From SURF-58 sp041305085 (GTDB lineage: Archaea; Nanobdellota; Nanobdellia; Woesearchaeales; UBA9642): a stretch of 20,700 nucleotides of DNA. The stretch lies in NCBI GenBank assembly GCA_041305085.1, contig JBFYMA010000008.1, forward strand, positions 1-20,700. The letters run 5' to 3'. Positions within the stretch are counted from its first letter, which is position 1, and each line of letters starts with the position of its first letter. Made by a program: the position numbers and the translations under genes. A model generated the notes under the pieces. That model saw only the letters and a list, made by a program, of their open reading frames with translations, did not search any database and had not been told where the DNA came from. This document shows positions 1 to 6,625 of the stretch, one piece after another.

Positions 1-34
1 AAATTTTTCTATCCAATCGTTCTTCTTTTTTCAT

Positions 35-83
35 GGTGGAGCTTCGACCTCCACCCTCCTCTGTAGCCCTATGGCTACAGGGG
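35..83. repeat. Tandem pair of strong hairpins upstream of hisS
   Basis: There are two adjacent perfect inverted repeats. The first has 7-bp arms at 35-41 and 49-55 around a 7-nt loop. The second has 8-bp arms at 61-68 and 73-80 around loop ctat, extendable to 11 bp (58-68 with 73-83) with one G-T pair. An alternative partner for 59-66 lies at 97-104 (ctacagag). No gene covers the region. It could be a terminator of a gene left of the window, or the end of a larger structured repeat cut by the window edge. It does not share the 21-nt spacing of the arrays at 1766 and 14649. Confidence 0.6.
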
Positions 84-123
84 TTTATTAGTTTTTCTAC
101 AGAGCCGAATGCAGACAAAAACC

Positions 124-130
124 TTTATAA
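124..130 (+). promoter_or_regulatory. TATA box for hisS
   Basis: The sequence tttataa sits in an A-rich context about 40 nt before the hisS ATG. Transcription starting about 25 nt downstream would leave a leader of roughly 15 nt that carries the G-rich SD site at 155-160. Confidence 0.6.
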
Positions 131-167
131 ACACCAGAAATTCCTTGGAGAATTAGGGGGAATTTTT

Positions 168-1451
168 ATGAAGCTGGAGATGGCAAAAGGAGTCAGGGAT
201 TTTCCTGCAGAGGAAAAAATCATCAGGAACAGGCTTACAAAAGAGATAGCAAAATGCTTTGAAAGGTTTGGGTTCAACCCTTTGGAGACTCCGACGTTTG
301 AAAGGTATGAATTGCTCAGCGCAAAATTTGGTGCAGGAGAAACAAGCGATGCACTAAAAGAGACTTTTACTTTTGAAGACCAGGGCGGAAGAAGGCTTGG
401 ATTAAGGTTTGACCTGACGCTTCCATTGAGCAGGTTTGTGGCAATGAACCCCCATTTAAAAATGCCTTTCAAACGGTACGAGATTGGAAGGGTTTTCAGG
501 GATGGGCCTATAAAGCTTGGGAGATATAGGGAGTTCTGGCAGTGCGATGCAGACATTGTTGGAGTAAAAGGAGTGAATGCAGAGGCAGAGCTCATACTTC
601 TGGCTATCGATGTTTTTGAAAAATTGAAGCTGGATGCCTATGTAGAGGTAAACAACAGAAAGATTTTGAACGGAATTCTTAGCTATCTGGGAATAACTGC
701 AGAGCATGAAAAAATAATAATTATTCTTGACAAGCTTGCAAAGATAGGATTGGGAGGAGTTGAAAAAGAGCTCTATGAGCTTGGAATTCCAAAGGAAAAA
801 ACAAAAGAGCTGACAGATATTTTTGATATCAGGGGAACAACTCAGCAGATACTTGACAAGCTGGAGACAAGGTTGAAAAATAATGAGGCAAGCGAAGGAA
901 TAGGAGAGCTGAGAGAGCTTTTCAATATTTTGGAATCCAGCAAAGAAAGAGTGAAGCTGAACATCAGCCTTGCAAGAGGGCTTTCATATTATACAGGAAC
1001 TGTGTTTGAAGGGTTTTTAAAGGATGGCAAAATCAGGAGCAGCATCTGCGGCGGCGGAAGATATGACAAAATGATAGGGCTGTTTGCAAACAACAAGGAC
1101 TTTCCTGCAGTAGGCATAAGCTTTGGCATAGAGCCAATGACAGAGTTTATGAAGATCAGCAAAAAAAACCTGAAAAAGACTGTAACAAAAGTATTTGTCA
1201 TTCCTATAAAAACATTTGCCCAAAGCCTTGAGATTGCGCAAAAGCTTAGGAGCAGAAATATACATACAGAAATAGATCTTATGGATAGGGGAGTGAGCAA
1301 GAACCTTGCCTATGCAAATTCTTTTGGAATACCTTTTGTGCTTTTTGCTGGGGAGGAGGAGCTCAGGCAGAACAAAGTCAAGCTCAGAGACACGGCCACA
1401 GGCAAAGAAGAATTGATGACAGTTGACGAGGCAGTTGAAAGGCTGAAATAA
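168..1451 (+). CDS. hisS: Histidyl-tRNA synthetase
   Basis: Class II aminoacyl-tRNA synthetase that charges tRNA-His with histidine in the cytosol. Counting from the ATG at 168 the protein has 427 residues, normal for the family. Motif 2 lies at about 102-130 (GRVFRDGP, then REFWQCDADIVG). The histidine-binding signature LARGLSYYTG is at about 268-277, GGGRYDKMIG at 295-304, and motif 3 (AVGISFGIEPM) at 314-324. The last ~85 residues are the anticodon-binding domain. The frame is open back to an ATG at 33, but that segment is hairpin DNA and reads as non-protein. The ATG at 168 has an SD (aggggga) at good spacing and a TATA box before it. Nothing is missing. The next gene has its own promoter starting a few bases after the stop. 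Confidence 0.97.
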   Translation: MKLEMAKGVRDFPAEEKIIRNRLTKEIAKCFERFGFNPLETPTFERYELLSAKFGAGETSDALKETFTFEDQGGRRLGLRFDLTLPLSRFVAMNPHLKMPFKRYEIGRVFRDGPIKLGRYREFWQCDADIVGVKGVNAEAELILLAIDVFEKLKLDAYVEVNNRKILNGILSYLGITAEHEKIIIILDKLAKIGLGGVEKELYELGIPKEKTKELTDIFDIRGTTQQILDKLETRLKNNEASEGIGELRELFNILESSKERVKLNISLARGLSYYTGTVFEGFLKDGKIRSSICGGGRYDKMIGLFANNKDFPAVGISFGIEPMTEFMKISKKNLKKTVTKVFVIPIKTFAQSLEIAQKLRSRNIHTEIDLMDRGVSKNLAYANSFGIPFVLFAGEEELRQNKVKLRDTATGKEELMTVDEAVERLK

Positions 1452-1456
1452 AAACA

Positions 1457-1464
1457 TTTAAATA
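1457..1464 (+). promoter_or_regulatory. TATA box for the 48-aa Cys-rich gene
   Basis: tttaaata begins 6 nt after the hisS stop and about 50 nt before the ATG at 1511, leaving a leader of about 24 nt that includes the SD run of G at 1499-1504. Confidence 0.6.
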
Positions 1465-1510
1465 CTTCTTTGCTATCATTCTTTTCAGAAGAGTTATTGG
1501 GGGGATTTAG

Positions 1511-1657
1511 ATGTGTGAACACAGATTAGGAAATTTCTGCTTTAATCCAAAGTATCTAAAGCCAGGCCAATTGGCCAACAGGATAGAGGATGTGCCTTGC
1601 TGCATGCATGTTGCAGAACAGAAAAGAGTTTCTTTTTGGACAGTTGTGAAGGGATAA
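1511..1657 (+). CDS. 48-aa Cys-rich mini-protein, paralogue of the 2071-2319 product
   Basis: Short ORF of 48 codons starting at ATG 1511, behind a strong SD (six G at 1499-1504) and a TATA box at 1457-1464. The product has Cys at 2, 10, 30 and 31 plus His at 4 and 33. It shares a recognisable pattern with the gene at 2071: a Cys near the N-terminus, then G/N-F/L-CFNP and a Leu, then a PC-containing CC cluster. The four Cys and two His suggest a small zinc- or metal-binding fold, but I do not recognise a named family. Shared sequence with its neighbour and a complete set of expression signals argue that it is real despite its length. A T12 run at 1742-1753 may be its terminator. Confidence 0.72.
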   Translation: MCEHRLGNFCFNPKYLKPGQLANRIEDVPCCMHVAEQKRVSFWTVVKG

Positions 1658-1741
1658 TACTTTGTTTTTTTGTTGTGCGGCGCGGTTTGATATATTACTA
1701 ATATTGAAGTTCTATTATTATAAGTCCACTAAAAATAAATC

Positions 1742-1753
1742 TTTTTTTTTTTT
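1742..1753 (+). terminator. Oligo-T terminator candidate
   Basis: Twelve consecutive T on the plus strand, about 85 nt after the stop of the 48-aa gene, typical of archaeal T-tract termination. It lies immediately before the palindrome array. Confidence 0.5.
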
Positions 1754-1765
1754 AATATGATTTTT

Positions 1766-1900
1766 TATCAGGGTGATGCTAGCTGTGCGTTGCACAGCCT
1801 TAACCTGCCAGAGGCAGGCATTAACCGGGCTTTGCCCGGCTTCAGTCGCGCACAGCGCGATAAAACCTGACAATATCTGTCAGCTAAAATCATCCTGATA
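1766..1900. repeat. 135-bp phased palindrome array, copy 1
   Basis: GC-rich island in AT-rich intergenic DNA. An outer inverted repeat (1766-1777 with 1889-1900, one G-T pair, extendable to 1764/1902) encloses palindromes with 6-bp arms and 3-nt centres: ctgtgc-gtt-gcacag at 1783, cctgcc-aga-ggcagg at 1804, ccgggc-ttt-gcccgg at 1825 and tcgcgc-aca-gcgcga at 1846. The starts are exactly 21 nt apart. A fifth, looser hairpin begins at 1867 (ctgaca/tgtcag). Copy 2 is at 14649-14783, with the same length and order. I see no ORF in it. It could be a structured RNA, a multi-site protein-binding DNA element, or a non-autonomous mobile repeat. I do not recognise a described family. Confidence 0.85.
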
Positions 1901-1936
1901 AATCAAAACTCTTACAAAATCTAAATAAATAAACCG

Positions 1937-1971
1937 AAACAAGAGAAAACTTTGGTTTTCTGGGCTTGTTT
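1937..1971. repeat. 14-bp hairpin between the array and the second Cys-rich gene
   Basis: The stem pairs 1937-1943 with 1965-1971 and 1944-1950 with 1955-1961. The loop is tttg (1951-1954), and there is a single 3-nt bulge (ggg, 1962-1964). A short T run follows on the plus strand, so it could terminate a transcript coming from the array. The 10-mer aaaccgaaac occurs on both sides of it, at 1931-1940 and 1983-1992. Confidence 0.55.
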
Positions 1972-1993
1972 TTGCTAACGCAAAACCGAAACA

Positions 1994-2001
1994 TTTATAT
2001 A
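1994..2001 (+). promoter_or_regulatory. TATA box for the 82-aa Cys-rich gene
   Basis: tttatata preceded by an A-rich BRE-like stretch (cgaaaca), about 70 nt before the ATG at 2071. This implies a leader of about 45 nt ending in the SD ttgggga. Confidence 0.6.
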
Positions 2002-2070
2002 CTAGTAATAATATACAGATATACAAAAAACTATATCAGTATACACTTAATTTAGATGTTGGGGATAGAA

Positions 2071-2319
2071 ATGGAAGAGTGCGAATACTCATTAAACGGG
2101 CTTTGCTTTAACCCTGCGAAACTGCAAAGAGGAATACTTGCAATGCCCTGCACAGAATGCAACTGCTGCCAGGCCTGTGCAGAGCCAAAAACAACAATAC
2201 AGTCAGGAAACGAACAAAAAATAACTGTTGCAGAAGAATTCTATCACTACGGCCATGAAGAGCTTCAGACAGACCTGTTGCATATAAACCAGCAGCAGCC
2301 TGAAGTTGCGCAGGAATGA
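2071..2319 (+). CDS. 82-aa Cys-rich mini-protein
   Basis: Unrecognised small protein with an N-terminal Cys-rich half (Cys at 4, 12, 27, 30, 32, 33 and 36) and an acidic, Gln-rich tail without Cys. The CFNP motif at 12-15 and the PC..CxCC cluster at 26-33 match the 48-aa protein at 1511, so the two are paralogues separated by the palindrome array. The Cys spacing suggests a small metal-binding knuckle. An in-frame ATG exists at 2056, but the sequence ttgggga at 2059-2065 is a good SD for the ATG at 2071, and the alignment with the paralogue also begins there. The stop abuts the stop of the convergent regulator gene. Confidence 0.8.
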   Translation: MEECEYSLNGLCFNPAKLQRGILAMPCTECNCCQACAEPKTTIQSGNEQKITVAEEFYHYGHEELQTDLLHINQQQPEVAQE

Positions 2320-3309
2320 TCAGCCTTCTAAATCAATCATCAGTTCTGTTAAGCTTAGCACATAGACGCCAATCTTCTTGAAATGGTGGATTATCTCTTT
2401 TTCAGCGTTGGAGAAGTTTACAAAATTTTCCTTGAGAAACTTGTCTCCTTCTATATCTGAGTTGTAGATATCTCCAACCTTCTCTTTTGAGAACCTGTAG
2501 AACAGCTCGTAAAACCGCCTCAACTGGACTTTCTGTATCTGGAACTCCTTTGTCATGAGCTCTCTTGGCTTTCCTTTCATGTCAAGGCAGTGGAGGGCTA
2601 TTTTTTTGTACTCATCTCCTACAAGCTCCAGCAAAAATATTATGCTGTGCACTATGGATGTCTTGTTGTAATCCTTATAGCCTATCTTGTTCAGCACCCT
2701 AAGACAGAAATCCTCAAACCTGTCTATGTTTGTATCTATAAGATGTATAGACCTTAAAGGCTCTTTTCTGTTAGTTTTATAGCATTCATAACATTCGTCA
2801 GACATAGACATCAGCAGCAGAAATATTCTCCTGAGCGAGTTGTCAAACTCCTTGTATGTGGTTTCGCTCATATCCTTTATTACGCAATAGTTCTCTTTTT
2901 GGTCGATTATTTCCACACCTATAAGCCTGTTGACAAGAGCCTGTATTGCCTCTATGGGGCTGAGCTCTATAACACCTTGGGAGAAAAGCAGCTGGAGGTT
3001 GTTAAACCCAAACCCTGTATAGGCATTTTTATGGGTTCCTTTTGGAATAGAAAATCTGACTGTTATCTCATCATAGCCTGCCCTGTATGCAGAAATTATA
3101 GAGCGCCAGAGAAAAATGGTTGAGACATCCCTTAAGTCGAGGTTTTTTCCTGCCAATGTGGGTGCTTTGCTTCCGCTTATAATCAATGATTTCTCGTTTT
3201 CCTGGATGTCTATCTCATCGCCCGAGCTTAACCCGTGCTTTTTTGCCCACTTTGTAGGCAGAGTTATTGTAAGGGTGTTGTGGCCTTGCTTTATGATTTT
3301 CCTCCTCAT
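2320..3309 (-). CDS. AbrB-domain / PhoU-like regulator
   Basis: 329-residue protein. Residues 1-50 form a SpoVT/AbrB swapped-hairpin DNA-binding domain (NTLTITLPTKWAKKHGL, then GDEIDI). The remainder is all-helical with two PhoU-like repeats (around 130-230 and 240-329). Archaeal proteins of this arrangement are annotated as phosphate uptake regulators. No pst transporter genes are nearby, so the link to phosphate is family knowledge only. Its minus-strand TATA box (3334-3341) lies about 28 nt before the ATG, so the mRNA is probably leaderless. A dyad at 3314-3334 overlaps that promoter and could be an autoregulatory operator. The gene ends flush against the convergent Cys-rich gene with no gap. 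Confidence 0.85.
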   Translation of the reverse strand: MRRKIIKQGHNTLTITLPTKWAKKHGLSSGDEIDIQENEKSLIISGSKAPTLAGKNLDLRDVSTIFLWRSIISAYRAGYDEITVRFSIPKGTHKNAYTGFGFNNLQLLFSQGVIELSPIEAIQALVNRLIGVEIIDQKENYCVIKDMSETTYKEFDNSLRRIFLLLMSMSDECYECYKTNRKEPLRSIHLIDTNIDRFEDFCLRVLNKIGYKDYNKTSIVHSIIFLLELVGDEYKKIALHCLDMKGKPRELMTKEFQIQKVQLRRFYELFYRFSKEKVGDIYNSDIEGDKFLKENFVNFSNAEKEIIHHFKKIGVYVLSLTELMIDLEG

Positions 3310-3313
3310 TAAA

Positions 3314-3334
3314 ATATTGTTAATCTTTCAATAT
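3314..3334. promoter_or_regulatory. Dyad at the regulator's own promoter
   Basis: atattg (3314-3319) and caatat (3329-3334) form an inverted repeat with a 9-nt centre, between the minus-strand TATA box and the ATG of the AbrB/PhoU-like gene. The position suits an autorepression site, although AT-rich DNA gives such dyads easily by chance. Confidence 0.35.
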
Positions 3335-3449
3335 ATATAAATTTTTGTATTAAATATATAAATAAAAAAAATATATTCTAAAATAAAAAAATATAGTGAA
3401 TATCTATTATAGTGTTGTTTGCGCTTATGTTTTGGCTGTCATTTCGGGT

Positions 3450-3941
3450 TCACTTTCTATATACTGTGACTCCTGAAAACACTTTTGGGTCAGAGAGGTC
3501 AGGAAGGGTGTGGTATTCAGGAACAAAATCATTTGAAACAACATAGGCATTTATTCTCTCTGCCTGAGAGTCAATTCCTCCTGTTGTATAGTCAAACTCA
3601 AAGCTCCCATCATCCTTTATAGGTGTCAATGGCGACGCCCAATACGGCTTCATCCACCAAGTTCCGTTCACCTGAATCCATGCAGAAACCATAAACTTGC
3701 CAGGATCTGCATTATATACTTTTCCGCTTATGTAGGAAAAGCTCCCAATTTCAGGGACAAAACCATACTCTATCCTTTGCTTTGAGCCCTGTTCTATCAA
3801 CTGCTCCTGCCTGCTGCTTATGTTTGGCTCGCTGTTTTCGTCGCTTCCAGAAATGCTTTTGCACCCAGCAACAGACCCTAAACTTATACCCAATGCTACC
3901 AAAGGCACGATAATTTTTTTTACAATTTTTTCTAAAGCCAT
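3450..3941 (-). CDS. Predicted lipoprotein with an extracytoplasmic beta-rich domain
   Basis: 163 residues from the ATG at 3941. A Lys-containing N-terminus, a hydrophobic stretch at 8-24 and the lipobox GSVAGC indicate lipid attachment at Cys27 and export. A Ser/Glu-rich linker follows, then a beta-rich domain with VNGTWWMKPYW, SPLTPI, DGSFEFDYTTGG and a C-terminal VTVY strand. I recall this WW.KPYW/TTGG pattern from uncharacterised domains in secreted bacterial proteins. No function is assigned. A longer reading from 3968 is possible, but aaggagg lies at ideal distance before the ATG at 3941. That SD overlaps the stop of the 64-aa gene, so the two are translationally linked. Confidence 0.7.
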   Translation of the reverse strand: MALEKIVKKIIVPLVALGISLGSVAGCKSISGSDENSEPNISSRQEQLIEQGSKQRIEYGFVPEIGSFSYISGKVYNADPGKFMVSAWIQVNGTWWMKPYWASPLTPIKDDGSFEFDYTTGGIDSQAERINAYVVSNDFVPEYHTLPDLSDPKVFSGVTVYRK

Positions 3942-3955
3942 ATTCTCAATCCTCC

Positions 3956-4150
3956 TTACACAACGCAAAATTTTGCATTGTAGCTCGACAGCGCAGCCTC
4001 AACAGCCTGGTTTTTAGGCTTTGCTGCATATGCTTCTTTAAGGCAGTGCTTTAGCAAAAGCTTGTCTCCCTGCTCTAGACCAATCTCTAACTCTTTTTCA
4101 GCTCTTACAACAAGGCTTCTGTAAAGCTCCTGGAATTCTTGGCATTCCAT
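3956..4150 (-). CDS. 64-aa helical protein, first gene of a two-gene unit
   Basis: Unrecognised small protein, predicted mostly helical (a Glu/Leu-rich heptad-like stretch at 6-40), with three Cys (3, 36, 62) and no signal peptide or membrane segment. An SD (gaggtg on the minus strand) stands before the ATG, and a TATA-like aaaatattaag lies about 40 nt upstream. The stop codon is fused to the SD of the downstream lipoprotein gene, which supports a real, co-translated pair. Confidence 0.65.
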   Translation of the reverse strand: MECQEFQELYRSLVVRAEKELEIGLEQGDKLLLKHCLKEAYAAKPKNQAVEAALSSYNAKFCVV

Positions 4151-4215
4151 GTTTTCACCTCAAAAAACAGTAAGAATAAAAAACGCTTAATATTTTCCAA
4201 TAATGAAAATAAGAG

Positions 4216-4235
4216 GCAATATTCCCAAATATTGC
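4216..4235. terminator. Hairpin after the TctA-like gene
   Basis: The 8-bp arms gcaatatt and aatattgc enclose loop ccca, starting about 18 nt past the stop of the minus-strand TctA-like gene. It could terminate that gene or be an operator upstream of the 64-aa gene's promoter. A second short palindrome, gaatattc, lies beside it at 4237-4244. Confidence 0.35.
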
Positions 4236-4252
4236 AGAATATTCAGAGCTCT

Positions 4253-5455
4253 TCAAACCAGAAAATATATTATCACAGGCAAAAGAAGGCAGCCCATGCC
4301 GTGGGTTCTGCTGGTCTTTTTTACTGCAGGAATTATTCCTATTGCTGTTGAGCAGGCCAGCACAATTATGCCTATCCAGCCAGAGAGAACAAAGGCAAGA
4401 ACAGATATGAACCCTATTATTCCGATAACAATAGTCTTGTAATTTATTTTTGTGATAATCCTTGAAAAGCTCCTGCTGATCCTCAGGCCAAGAAATACTG
4501 CAAACATTGCAGCAATCAGGCTTGAGCAGATAAAAACCATAATAATAGGAATTGATACATTTTCAACAAGGCTCTGGATTGCAATCACACTTCCATTCCT
4601 GGCTTTTCCAAGCGCATATAAAGTAACAAGAGAAAGAATAAAGTTGACAGTGCTTATGGCACCTATAAGAATCATGAACCCATAATCGCCGAGCTTTCTG
4701 GTAATCTGCAAAGAAATAACAGCTGCTGTTGCGCTGCCAATGCCTGGAAAAACAGCAGTAATCCATCCGCTGAAAGTTCCTGAAACAACTGCTTTTATTG
4801 TCTTGCCCTTTTCAAGCTTCAGGTTTTGCTTTGTTTTTTGCCTGGGAATCCTATCGTTCTCATTAAGGCTAATTAATAAGGTGCTTATGCCGAACAATCC
4901 GCTGAGCAGGGGAAATAAAGGGTTTTTAAGGTTTGGAATGTTGAAAGCAGTAAGCCCAAGAAGGCCTGCAGAAAAAAATATGAGAAAAGCCCAACCAAAT
5001 TTTTTATCCCTCAGAATCATGAACAGAGCGACTGCAATAAGAATAAATCCTATATAATCCTTGAGAAAAGGATAGATTATTCCTACAACAGGGATGAGCA
5101 GAGGAAAAAGCCCGATGCTGAAAATCAGCCCAAAAAGGCTGCCAATGATTGTGAGCTTTACAGCAGTAAAGCCTTTTCCTTTCAGCAGATACCTGTGGCC
5201 TGGAAGAACGCCCAAAGCTGTTGCGCTTTCAGGAGCCCCAAGAAAAACGCTGGGGATGGTGTCAAGAAAAGTGTGTGTTATTGACATGGCTATAATGAAG
5301 CATGATAATGTAATCACATTTGTGAAGCCAAGAAAAAACCCTGCATATGTTATCAGCATTGCAGAGACAAGGTTTATGTGGATGCCTGGAGTCAGGCCTG
5401 TGACTATTCCAAACAATACGCCTGCAATAATCGCGATTATGACTTCCAGGAGCAT
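4253..5455 (-). CDS. TctA / DUF112-family membrane protein
   Basis: 400-residue integral membrane protein with about ten hydrophobic segments. The N-terminal motif GIVTGLTPGIHIN and a second G-x-FPGIGSA element after the central loop (about 235-245) are the two Gly/Pro-rich repeats of the tripartite tricarboxylate transporter large subunit family (TctA). Archaeal members form the DUF112 group and usually lack the TctB and TctC partners. None is seen here, so the substrate is unknown. A minus-strand TATA-like taataaataa about 23 nt before the ATG fits a leaderless mRNA. Confidence 0.85.
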   Translation of the reverse strand: MLLEVIIAIIAGVLFGIVTGLTPGIHINLVSAMLITYAGFFLGFTNVITLSCFIIAMSITHTFLDTIPSVFLGAPESATALGVLPGHRYLLKGKGFTAVKLTIIGSLFGLIFSIGLFPLLIPVVGIIYPFLKDYIGFILIAVALFMILRDKKFGWAFLIFFSAGLLGLTAFNIPNLKNPLFPLLSGLFGISTLLISLNENDRIPRQKTKQNLKLEKGKTIKAVVSGTFSGWITAVFPGIGSATAAVISLQITRKLGDYGFMILIGAISTVNFILSLVTLYALGKARNGSVIAIQSLVENVSIPIIMVFICSSLIAAMFAVFLGLRISRSFSRIITKINYKTIVIGIIGFISVLAFVLSGWIGIIVLACSTAIGIIPAVKKTSRTHGMGCLLLPVIIYFLV

Positions 5456-5497
5456 GCATTGTTTTATACTACATTATTTATTAGCTTTGTCTGGAAA

Positions 5498-5511
5498 AAA
5501 CCGAAAGGTTT
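5498..5511. repeat. Small hairpin with GAAA loop between divergent genes
   Basis: aaacc-gaaa-ggttt forms a 5-bp stem closed by a GNRA-type tetraloop. It sits midway in the divergent intergenic region between the TctA-like and APH-like genes and is not part of either promoter. The function is unknown. Confidence 0.3.
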
Positions 5512-5567
5512 ACGGAGAAGGTTGGAAATTTGTGGTTGTCTCTAACTGTCCTAAACAAACCTAAATT

Positions 5568-5577
5568 TTTATATATA
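5568..5577 (+). promoter_or_regulatory. TATA box for the APH-fold kinase gene
   Basis: tttatatata centred about 27 nt before ATG 5600, so the transcript should start at or next to the start codon. No SD is present, which agrees. Confidence 0.75.
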
Positions 5578-5599
5578 CAACCAAATTATCAACTCTGGT

Positions 5600-6625
5600 A
5601 TGGACAAAAAGCTTGCGTCAAGGCTGCTGGAAAAGGTGCTCAACAAGAGTGTTGACATTGCAAAAGTGGATTTTCTGGGTTCTGGCTACCACAGCAACGG
5701 ATATAAATTAACAACTAACGAGGGCGTTTTTTTTCTCAAGGAGCTTAAGTCAGAGGACAGAGGCTTTGAATTTCCTGAAAGAAAAATATCTTCTCTTCTT
5801 GTCAGCCATGGGATGAATGTAAGGGCAAACGTCTGGCCAAAGTCTTTCGGAGTTGTCACTGTTGACAAGAATGAATTAAACACTTTTACAAAAGTTGGAG
5901 AAGAGTGTCAGGTATTTGAGGTTCAGGAATTTGGGGGAATAGGAGAGACTCTTTTGGAAGCTTTTGACAAAAGAAAATCCAAAAAAGATATTGGTGATGA
6001 AGACTTGTATGAAATTAACGAAACAATAAAGTTTATCTCTTCTGTCCACAAAAAAAGGTATAATGATAATGGAAATGCAGACAATGTTTATAATGATTAT
6101 TTGAGAAGTGTAATAGGCCATCCTGAATACACTACGCAGCTGCTTCATACTTTTGATGTCGATGATGAGATTCTGCCATTTAAAGACCAATCCAAAATTC
6201 TTTCTATAATGCTGAAATTCATGCACAAATGGAAAAATAGAGGAGACAGACTGGCTGCGCTTCACGGAGACTTTTGGGTTTCGAATTGCATAAACTCTGC
6301 TGGAAAATATTATTTTATTGACTTTTCGCGGATGCCCTGGGGCGATCCTGGATTTGATATTGGCATCTGGACTACTTTGTTTGTTGTGAAGTACATAACA
6401 ACAGGCAATGAATATTTCAAAAAATATGTTGAGATTTTTTTAGAGAAATATATAGAGAAGACAAAAGACTCTGACATTATTAAGACGATGATTTATCCCT
6501 ATGCTCCGGTTCTTATAATGTACGCCAGCGAATCATGGGTTCCAGGCTATACAACAGATGAAAGAAAGAAAATCAGGGATTACTTTTTTAAGCTGCTGGA
6601 AAAAGAAGAGTTCACTTTTTTCTGA
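5600..6625 (+). CDS. APH / choline kinase-fold phosphotransferase
   Basis: 341-residue soluble kinase of the aminoglycoside phosphotransferase superfamily. Visible elements are a Gly-rich nucleotide loop (FLGSGYHSNGY, 25-35), a candidate ATP-binding Lys at 47 (FFLKELK), the Brenner-type catalytic motif LHGDFWVSN (catalytic Asp224, Asn229), and the metal-binding IDF at 240-242 followed by WGDPGFDIG. The substrate cannot be read from the sequence. In archaea such enzymes act on small molecules such as sugars or amino alcohols, and antibiotic resistance is only one family role. The TATA spacing implies a leaderless mRNA. The last 14 nt overlap the 3' end of the opposite-strand phosphatase gene. 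Confidence 0.85.
   Translation: MDKKLASRLLEKVLNKSVDIAKVDFLGSGYHSNGYKLTTNEGVFFLKELKSEDRGFEFPERKISSLLVSHGMNVRANVWPKSFGVVTVDKNELNTFTKVGEECQVFEVQEFGGIGETLLEAFDKRKSKKDIGDEDLYEINETIKFISSVHKKRYNDNGNADNVYNDYLRSVIGHPEYTTQLLHTFDVDDEILPFKDQSKILSIMLKFMHKWKNRGDRLAALHGDFWVSNCINSAGKYYFIDFSRMPWGDPGFDIGIWTTLFVVKYITTGNEYFKKYVEIFLEKYIEKTKDSDIIKTMIYPYAPVLIMYASESWVPGYTTDERKKIRDYFFKLLEKEEFTFF

Noticed and set aside
33..167. N-terminal extension of HisRS
   Set aside because: The in-frame extension translates hairpin DNA into a Pro-rich sequence unlike the family; SD and TATA support the ATG at 168.
1783..1883. CRISPR array
   Set aside because: The period is only 21 nt, the palindromes differ from one another, and the spacers are 6 nt; no cas genes are present.
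1766..1900. tRNA or other known structured RNA gene
   Set aside because: There is no acceptor/T-loop pattern or CCA-type end; triloop palindromes at fixed 21-nt spacing do not match tRNA, 5S, SRP or RNase P layouts.
5600..6625. Antibiotic resistance gene
   Set aside because: Only the superfamily motifs are visible; nothing in the sequence or context points to an aminoglycoside substrate.
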